DNA of 11,986 nt from Gammaproteobacteria bacterium (GTDB lineage: Bacteria > Pseudomonadota > Gammaproteobacteria > Pseudomonadales > Oleiphilaceae), in contig RFIV01000168.1 of assembly GCA_003695085.1 (NCBI GenBank), forward strand, positions 1-11,986, written 5' to 3'. Below the pieces are notes generated by a model, which was not told the DNA's origin, made no database searches, and was given only the letters and a program-made list of their open reading frames with translations. Position numbers and translations under genes: made by a program. This document shows, one piece after another, positions 7,327 to 11,986 of this stretch. Numbering within the stretch: the stretch's first letter is position 1; the number at the start of each line of letters is the position of its first letter.

Positions 7327-8145
7327 TCAGTGCGTGCGGGCGAACACCGGCGGTGACGCCGGTTCCGGGACACGGCAGCCTCCGGGCTCGCGGGCCAGGC
7401 ACCTCGGCGACTCGGACCAATGCCAGAGCGACAACTGGCCATCCCGGTCTTCCACCAGCGCCGTGCAATGCTCGACCCAGTCCCCGTCATTACAGTAAAG
7501 GATACCCTCTTCCGATTGTCTGAATCCGCCGACGTGAATATGCCCACAAATGTAACCATCCAGTTGCCGGTGCCGCGCTTCCTTCAAAACCGCCTCCTCG
7601 TAGCGGCGAATAAACGCCTGGGCCTTGCCCACATGCGCCTTGAGGTATCCGGCAAGGGACCAGTACGGGAACCCCATCAGGCGCCTGAGACCATTGAGCC
7701 ACCGATTGAGAGACAGCAGAGCGCCATGGAGCCAGTCGCCCAGCATCGCCAGCGCCCGCGGACAGTGCACGGCGTGATCGAACTCGTCTCCATGTGCGAC
7801 GTGAAAGCGCCGTCCGTCCGCGGTGACATGAGTAGCATGCAGGCGCACCGGAATGCCTGCCAGAGACTGACCGGCAAATCGGCGAAAGAACGCATCATGG
7901 TTACCGGGAATATAGATCACTTCCACGCCGTCCTGAACCAGCTCCAGAAACCGGGCAACCACCCGCTGCTGGGTGCTGGTCAACACCACACGCTTGCGCA
8001 TGGCTTCAAGATCCACAATATCCCCCACCAGGTACAGTGTTTCAGGCCTTACCTGTTCAAGCAGATCCAGCAGATGGTCGGCCTGACAGGCTGAGGTGCC
8101 CAGGTGGACATCCGAGATAAACAGAGTACGGCAGGTCTCCAGCAT
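7327..8145 (-). CDS. Calcineurin-like metallophosphoesterase, UDP-2,3-diacylglucosamine diphosphatase-like
   Basis: A 272-residue protein with the complete metallophosphoesterase metal-binding signature: SDVHLG (D12, H14), GDIVD (D42), GNHD (N82, H83), HGDEFD (H118) and GHIH (H202, H204). These bind two divalent metals. The spacing and additional blocks such as GFPYWSL (158-164) and the NDGDWVEHCTALVE region (219-232) fit the LpxH-like COG2908 group often annotated as UDP-2,3-diacylglucosamine diphosphatase (lipid A synthesis). True E. coli LpxH has GNRD where this has GNHD, so the exact substrate is uncertain and a paralogue acting on another phosphoester is possible. The C-terminal 25 residues are Pro/Arg-rich and unlike the core. 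The ATG is supported by CAGGAG 6 bases upstream (plus 8152-8157). It is probably transcribed together with msrA. I see no link between the two functions. Confidence 0.88.
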   Translation of the reverse strand: MLETCRTLFISDVHLGTSACQADHLLDLLEQVRPETLYLVGDIVDLEAMRKRVVLTSTQQRVVARFLELVQDGVEVIYIPGNHDAFFRRFAGQSLAGIPVRLHATHVTADGRRFHVAHGDEFDHAVHCPRALAMLGDWLHGALLSLNRWLNGLRRLMGFPYWSLAGYLKAHVGKAQAFIRRYEEAVLKEARHRQLDGYICGHIHVGGFRQSEEGILYCNDGDWVEHCTALVEDRDGQLSLWHWSESPRCLAREPGGCRVPEPASPPVFARTH

Positions 8146-8187
8146 GGCAGGCTCCTGTGTTGGGATATGCTAACCGTAGGACCGTTC

Positions 8188-8236
8188 TGTGAACCCGATG
8201 TGAACACAAGCAGTCATTTCCGTTACAAACTTCCGT
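8188..8236. promoter_or_regulatory. Short direct repeats in the divergent promoter region
   Basis: The 162-base gap between the phosphoesterase and the receiver gene contains two copies of TGTGAAC (8188-8194 and 8199-8205), starting 11 bases apart. It also contains two copies of TTCCGT (8218-8223 and 8231-8236), starting 13 bases apart. An 11-base pitch is about one helical turn and is typical of tandem half-sites for response regulators. The TGTGAA repeats loosely recall a Pho box but differ at several positions. No convincing -35/-10 pair was found for either gene. The repeats are seen directly; binding is speculation. Confidence 0.3.
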
Positions 8237-8295
8237 CAAATTAAGGTTTTATCCTGCTGTTGCACCTGTGCTAGATTTAGGGCATCACTGTCATC

Positions 8296-8301
8296 GGAAG
8301 G
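8296..8301 (+). promoter_or_regulatory. Shine-Dalgarno GGAAGG that decides the receiver-gene start
   Basis: GGAAGG ends 6 bases before the ATG at 8308 and directly abuts the in-frame ATG at 8302. Only the downstream ATG has workable spacing, and it also begins the protein right at the first beta-strand of the receiver fold. Confidence 0.65.
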
Positions 8302-8307
8302 ATGGAT

Positions 8308-9654
8308 ATGGCAATTCAGAATGCGCTGGTGGTGGACGACTCCAAACTGGCCCGCATTACTCTCAAGCGCCTGCTCGAAAAGCACAACCTGAGTGTATCC
8401 GTGGCGGGTTCTGCTGAAGAGGCACTGGAATTGATTGGCCAGACACCGCCGGACGTGGTGTTCATTGATCACATGATGCCCAACATGGACGGCTTCGAGG
8501 CAACGCAGAAGATCAAGGCCAACCCTGCTACGGCGCACATACCCGTCATCATGTGTACCGGCAAGGAAGGCATCGAGAACTATGATGAGGAAGCCCGTGC
8601 GATTGGCGCCAGCGGCACGCTGACCAAGCCGCCCCAGGTGGATGTACTGGATGGCTTGCTCGAGATGCTGCGGGCATCGCCGGCAGAGCCGGCAGCCCCC
8701 ACGCCGCCCGAAGCCACTCCGGCCATGGCAGCGCACGGCACACCCGGCGACGATGCCGGAAGCCCCTCCGATGCGCATCAGCAACCCGTGGAAGCAGCCG
8801 CCGAACCGGCAGTCTCGTCAGAGATCGCCGGGCTGCGCAAGGAGATTGAACGCCTTGAGCATGAGCTGGCCGAGGCCTTGCGCAAGCTTGAGCACCTGTC
8901 CGCTCCCACACCGGCTGCCGAGCCTCAGATTGACGAGGAGGCGCTTGCCGCACGTGCAGCCCGTGACGTCGAGCGCACCCTGATGCCATTGGTCCACAGC
9001 GAACTGAAGGCGCTTTCCAGCCAGGTTCAGTCCAATCTGGATGAAGCCATCAGCGAATCCCGCGCAGATCTTGAAAACCAGATTTCAGATCTCAACAAGA
9101 TGCTGCGCGAACAGGCCGACCGCCCTGCCCCTGAACCCGTTGCCGCACCCACCGTCAATATTGACGAGGATGCCCTGACCGATCGTGTACTGACCGTTGC
9201 CCAGGATACAGTCGAAGCCATGCTGGCGCACAAGCTGGCGCAGGTGGAACAGGCTGCGCGCGAGCAGGTCGAACAGGCACTGTCCGAGGCCAGAGCTGAC
9301 CTACAGTCCGAAACGTCGCCGTCTGCTGAGGCGCCAGCACTGGATACTGATGCGCTCAAAGCCGAGGTGCAGCAGTGGGTCAGCACTCAACTTCAGCAGG
9401 AAGCCGCCACAATTGCCGATCAGTTTGCTGCGCGGATCACCCGGGAGCTTGACGCTCAGCAGCGCAGCGGTGCGAATACGCCATCGCCGGAGGTGGACCC
9501 GGCAGACAATGAATGGGTGCGGGAACTGATTGCAGACAACCAGCGTCTGAGCCAGGCGGTCAACAGTGCCAAGGTACAGGCCTGGACCGTCAGCCTGATC
9601 GCTCTCGTGCTCAGTGGTGTTTCACTGGCCAAGGTACTCGGGCTTCTTCCCTGA
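8308..9654 (+). CDS. Tail-anchored receiver-domain protein with repeated coiled-coil modules
   Basis: A 448-residue protein. The ATG at 8308 is chosen over 8302 because GGAAGG (8296-8301) is 6 bases before the former and touches the latter. Residues 4-122 form a complete CheY-like receiver: D10 and D11, phospho-acceptor D54 (FIDHMMPNMDGFE), T84 and K107 (TKPP). A Pro/Ala-rich linker (124-170) and a coiled coil (172-197) follow. Three degenerate helical modules then begin with IDEEAL (208), IDEDAL (285) and LDTDAL (345), separated by Pro/Ala-rich linkers. The C-terminus (about 426-447) is a hydrophobic helix with only one Lys, ending the protein: a tail anchor with the rest in the cytoplasm. 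There is no DNA-binding, GGDEF/EAL, HD-GYP or kinase domain, and no histidine kinase gene nearby. The output is presumably a protein interaction at the membrane; this is inference. Confidence 0.88.
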   Translation: MAIQNALVVDDSKLARITLKRLLEKHNLSVSVAGSAEEALELIGQTPPDVVFIDHMMPNMDGFEATQKIKANPATAHIPVIMCTGKEGIENYDEEARAIGASGTLTKPPQVDVLDGLLEMLRASPAEPAAPTPPEATPAMAAHGTPGDDAGSPSDAHQQPVEAAAEPAVSSEIAGLRKEIERLEHELAEALRKLEHLSAPTPAAEPQIDEEALAARAARDVERTLMPLVHSELKALSSQVQSNLDEAISESRADLENQISDLNKMLREQADRPAPEPVAAPTVNIDEDALTDRVLTVAQDTVEAMLAHKLAQVEQAAREQVEQALSEARADLQSETSPSAEAPALDTDALKAEVQQWVSTQLQQEAATIADQFAARITRELDAQQRSGANTPSPEVDPADNEWVRELIADNQRLSQAVNSAKVQAWTVSLIALVLSGVSLAKVLGLLP

Positions 9655-9660
9655 AGCCCG
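9639..9660. terminator. Hairpin overlapping the receiver-gene stop codon
   Basis: CGGGCTTC (9639-9646) pairs perfectly with GAAGCCCG (9653-9660) around the 6-base loop TTCCCT, and the TGA stop lies at 9652-9654. An 8-bp GC-rich stem at a convergent gene junction suggests transcript-end formation. There is no T-run after it on either strand, so it is not a textbook intrinsic terminator. Confidence 0.4.
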
Positions 9661-9662
9661 TT

Positions 9663-9695
9663 CCGGGGTGCGGATCAGTACTCCGCATGCCCCGG
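9663..9695. terminator. Second convergent hairpin spanning the asnS stop codon
   Basis: CCGGGG plus TGCGGA (9663-9674) pairs with TCCGCA (9682-9687) and CCCCGG (9690-9695). The 12-bp stem has a two-base bulge (9688-9689) and a 7-base loop. The asnS stop codon is in the loop (9675-9677). No T-tract follows on the minus strand. With the neighbouring hairpin at 9639-9660 it may block read-through between the converging genes. Confidence 0.4.
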
Positions 9696-11072
9696 GGTGC
9701 GCGGGAAGGGAATGACGTCGCGCACGTTCTCCATGCCGGTGACATAGGCCAGCAGGCGCTCGAAGCCCAGCCCGAAACCGGCATGAGGCACAGTGCCGTA
9801 ACGCCGCAGATCCCGATACCAGCTCAGACCCTCTGGATGATCCAGCGTCTTCATCCGCTCATCCAGCACTTCCAGTCGCTCCTCGCGCTGGCTGCCGCCA
9901 ATGATTTCCCCGATTCCGGGCGCGAGCACATCCATCGCCGCCACGGTCTTTCCGTCATCATTGAGGCGCATGTAGAACGCCTTGATGTCCTTCGGGTAGT
10001 TCATCAGAACCACCGGCCCCTTCACATGCTGCTCTGCAATATAACGCTCATGCTCGGACTGCAGATCCAATCCCCAGCTTACCGGAAACTCGAACGACTG
10101 CCCGGACTTCTCCAGAAGCGAGATTGCGTCCGTATAATCCATGCGCACAAAGGGCGTGTCCATCACATGCGTGAGACGTTCCACCAGCCCCTTGCTGATG
10201 CGCTGGTCGAAGAAGGCCAGATCGTCTTCGCACTGCTCAAGCACCTGACGGATAACATGCTTGAGAAAACTCTCCGCCAGATCGGCGTCATCGTTCAGGT
10301 CAGCAAAGGCAATTTCCGGCTCCACCATCCAGAACTCTGCCAGGTGGCGGCTGGTGTTGGAGTTTTCTGCGCGGAACGTCGGGCCAAAGGTGTAGACCTT
10401 TGACATGGCCAGGCAATAGCTTTCGACATTCAGCTGACCGGATACCGTCAGGAAGGCCTCTTTCTCGAAAAAGTCTTCACTGAAATCGACCTGCCCTTTT
10501 TCATCGCGTGGCAGATTCATCAGGTCCAGGGTGGAAACACGGAACAGTTCACCTGCCCCCTCACAGTCATTGGCAGTAATGATGGGCGTGTTCACCCAGA
10601 AAAAGCCCTGACGGTAGAAGTAGTCGTGGATGGCGTGCGCCAGAGTCGCCCGTACACGCGTCACCGCACCGATCACATTGGTGCGCGGGCGAAGATGCGC
10701 GAAGCTGCGCAAGTGTTCCAGCGTATGACGCTTCTTGGCCATCGGGTAGGTTTCCGGGTCGTCCACCCAACCGACGACTCGCACTTCCGCAGCCTGTATT
10801 TCACAGGCCTGCCCCTGCGCGGGTGAAGCCACCAGCTCACCGGTCACCTCGACCGAACAGCCGGTCGTCAGGCGGAGCACCTCGCTTTCATAGTTGTCGA
10901 GCGTATTCGGCACCACTGCCTGAATGGGATCAAAACAGGAACCGTCATGGACGTGCAGAAAAGAAAGGCCGGCCTTGGAGTCCCGCCGGCTGCGAACCCA
11001 GCCCTTGACCGTGACACTCTGGCCGATCCTGTCATCAGCCTGGAGCAGGGATTTGATGCTGTCATAAGCCAT
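9675..11072 (-). CDS. asnS: Asparaginyl-tRNA synthetase AsnRS
   Basis: A 465-residue class IIb aminoacyl-tRNA synthetase (E. coli AsnRS 466) that charges tRNA(Asn) with asparagine in the cytoplasm. The N-terminal OB-fold anticodon-binding domain (about 18-105) includes VKGWVRSRRDSKAGLSFLHV. The catalytic core shows motif 1 around GFFWVNTPIITANDCEGAGE (156-175), motif 2 in FGPTFRAENSNTSRHLAEFW (229-248) followed by MVEPE, and motif 3 GFGLGFERL (432-440) with the ATP-binding arginine R439. The AENSNTSRHLAEFWMVEPE pattern is that of AsnRS rather than AspRS. A moderate site, GAGGG (plus-strand 11079-11083), is 6 bases before the ATG. It is divergent from cmoA and convergent with the receiver gene, so it is probably monocistronic. 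Presence of AsnRS implies direct Asn-tRNA charging rather than sole reliance on the amidotransferase route. Confidence 0.97.
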   Translation of the reverse strand: MAYDSIKSLLQADDRIGQSVTVKGWVRSRRDSKAGLSFLHVHDGSCFDPIQAVVPNTLDNYESEVLRLTTGCSVEVTGELVASPAQGQACEIQAAEVRVVGWVDDPETYPMAKKRHTLEHLRSFAHLRPRTNVIGAVTRVRATLAHAIHDYFYRQGFFWVNTPIITANDCEGAGELFRVSTLDLMNLPRDEKGQVDFSEDFFEKEAFLTVSGQLNVESYCLAMSKVYTFGPTFRAENSNTSRHLAEFWMVEPEIAFADLNDDADLAESFLKHVIRQVLEQCEDDLAFFDQRISKGLVERLTHVMDTPFVRMDYTDAISLLEKSGQSFEFPVSWGLDLQSEHERYIAEQHVKGPVVLMNYPKDIKAFYMRLNDDGKTVAAMDVLAPGIGEIIGGSQREERLEVLDERMKTLDHPEGLSWYRDLRRYGTVPHAGFGLGFERLLAYVTGMENVRDVIPFPRTPGHAEY

Positions 11073-11151
11073 ACTGCGCCCTCATGCGTAATTCTCCGAT
11101 GCTTGGCATGGTATCCCCTTCACGTCAAAAGTCCATGCGCAGCATCCACGC

Positions 11152-11180
11152 TGGCGAAGACTTCACCAACGGGCTACAAT
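11152..11180 (+). promoter_or_regulatory. Possible cmoA promoter
   Basis: TACAAT at 11175-11180 matches the sigma-70 -10 consensus at five of six positions. The hexamer 17 bases upstream (11152-11157, TGGCGA) matches the -35 at only three. A start near 11187 would give a leader of about 60 bases before the ATG at 11249. The same CTACAAT core occurs in front of prc. The rest of the 176-base gap between asnS and cmoA shows no other clear signal. Confidence 0.4.
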
Positions 11181-11248
11181 CCCGCTCCCTGATCACTGGC
11201 AATCCCGGGCGAGCCGTCCCCGGGCATTCAGGCATTCCGAGAGAGCAG

Positions 11249-11974
11249 ATGACCGGTAAAGACACCCTGTTCGATACGCCGCAACCCGACATGCAGGCTT
11301 TCCAGTTTGATGAACGGGTCGCCTCCGTCTTCAGTGACATGATCAATCGCTCCGTCCCCGGCTACGCGATGACACTGGAAATGATCGGGGTCATTACCCG
11401 CGCGCATGCCCAACCGGGCTCCCGTCTGTATGACCTGGGCTGCTCACTCGGAGGCTCTACGCTGGCCATGCGCCGGGCAGCTCCCGAGGGGTGTGAAATC
11501 ATCGCGGTGGACACCTCCGCTCCCATGCTGGAGCGATGCCGGATCAACATCGATCGCGAACCAGAAGGTGTGCCCGTCACGTTGCTCGAGCAGGATATCC
11601 GTCACACGACATTCGAGAATGCCACGCTGGTCACACTGAACTTCACCCTTCAGTTCATTCCCGAGGCGGACCGGCTGCCCCTGCTGACCCGGATTGCCGA
11701 TGGCATGCACGAAGGCGGTGCGCTGGTGTTGTCCGAGAAGATTCATTTTGATGATCCGGTGACGCAGGCACAGTTGACGGAGCTGCATCATGGATTCAAG
11801 CGTGCACGGGGATACAGTGACCTGGAAATTGCACAAAAACGGGCAGCTCTGGAAAACGTCCTGATTCCGGAGACTCTGGAGACGCACCTGACACGCCTGC
11901 GCCAGGCGGGCTTCTCGCACGCGGCGTGCTGGTTCCAGTGTTTCAATTTCATATCGGTCCTGGCGGTGAAGTGA
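11249..11974 (+). CDS. cmoA: Carboxy-S-adenosyl-L-methionine synthase CmoA
   Basis: A 241-residue SAM-dependent enzyme (E. coli 247) that converts S-adenosylmethionine and prephenate to carboxy-SAM. CmoB uses carboxy-SAM to make 5-carboxymethoxyuridine at wobble position 34 of several tRNAs. The ATG at 11249 is chosen because MTGKDTLFDTP aligns with E. coli MSHRDTLFSAP; longer in-frame starts back to 11084 add unrelated residues. The ribosome-binding site is weak (AGAGAG, 3 bases away). Visible family blocks are FDERVASVFSDMINRSVPGY (20-39), the SAM loop YDLGCSLGGSTL (61-72), DTSAPMLERC (88-97), NFTLQF (131-136), GGALVLSEK (156-164), the FKRARGYSDLEIAQKR segment (183-198) tied to ligand binding, and WFQCFNF (228-234). 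Its stop overlaps the start of cmoB by one base. Confidence 0.96.
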   Translation: MTGKDTLFDTPQPDMQAFQFDERVASVFSDMINRSVPGYAMTLEMIGVITRAHAQPGSRLYDLGCSLGGSTLAMRRAAPEGCEIIAVDTSAPMLERCRINIDREPEGVPVTLLEQDIRHTTFENATLVTLNFTLQFIPEADRLPLLTRIADGMHEGGALVLSEKIHFDDPVTQAQLTELHHGFKRARGYSDLEIAQKRAALENVLIPETLETHLTRLRQAGFSHAACWFQCFNFISVLAVK

Positions 11975-11986
11975 TGTTCGACTTCG
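11974..11986 (+). CDS. cmoB: cmoB, first codons only (tRNA U34 carboxymethyltransferase)
   Basis: An ATG at 11974-11976 shares its A with the cmoA stop (TGATG), and the first four residues read MFDF. E. coli CmoB begins MIDFGNFY and is encoded directly after cmoA. The very short fragment is therefore called mainly from context: the 1-base overlap, the partner gene and the matching N-terminus. The rest of the gene is outside the window. Confidence 0.7.

Noticed and set aside
8234..8239. TTGACG on the minus strand as a -35 for the phosphoesterase gene
   Set aside because: No -10-like hexamer is found 16-18 bases downstream on that strand.
9513..10403. A 296-codon plus-strand open frame running from the receiver gene into asnS
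   Set aside because: It spans the ends of two convergent real genes and is antisense to the AsnRS catalytic core; no domain is visible.
11123..11128. TTGACG on the minus strand as a -35 for asnS
   Set aside because: The hexamers at 16-18 base spacing match the -10 consensus at three positions or fewer.
11084..11248. N-terminal extension of CmoA from the earlier in-frame ATG
   Set aside because: The extra 55 residues have no counterpart in CmoA as I know it, and the family alignment begins exactly at the ATG at 11249.

Overview
The window looks like an ordinary GC-rich chromosomal segment of a gammaproteobacterium. The evidence is the gene content: an E. coli-type MsrA with its N-terminal extension, Prc tail-specific protease, ElbB, AsnRS, and the cmoA-cmoB tRNA-modification pair. 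All of these read best against E. coli or Pseudomonas proteins recalled from memory. I cannot assign a genus. No tRNA, rRNA, CRISPR array, insertion sequence, phage gene or integrase was seen, and there is no gene-free stretch longer than about 180 bases.

Layout. Positions 1-2515 (+) hold the 3' end of a thiolase gene and a bifunctional enoyl-CoA hydratase/3-hydroxyacyl-CoA dehydrogenase gene. They are in the fadI-fadJ order and together catalyse the last three steps of a fatty-acid beta-oxidation turn. A GC-rich hairpin follows. Positions about 2600-6623 (+) hold a probable operon: the periplasmic protease prc, an unrecognised helix-turn-helix protein that starts 4 bases after it, and elbB. 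A small all-helical protein of unknown function comes next and ends at a clear intrinsic terminator. Positions 6649-8145 (-) hold a metallophosphoesterase gene followed by msrA, a probable two-gene operon. Positions 8308-9654 (+) encode a receiver-domain protein with a long coiled coil and a C-terminal membrane anchor, divergent from the phosphoesterase. Positions 9675-11072 (-) are asnS, convergent with the receiver gene. Positions 11249-11986 (+) are cmoA and the first codons of cmoB, divergent from asnS.

Most of the window is housekeeping: lipid breakdown, envelope proteolysis, repair of oxidised methionine, asparaginyl-tRNA charging and wobble-uridine modification. Three places are less ordinary. 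One is the receiver protein, which has no DNA-binding or enzymatic output domain but has about three degenerate helical repeats and a tail anchor. The second is a perfect 14-bp inverted repeat whose right arm contains the ribosome-binding site of the small helical protein. The third is a palindrome that overlaps a -10-like hexamer in front of prc. I did not find convincing evidence for a wholly new multi-gene system.
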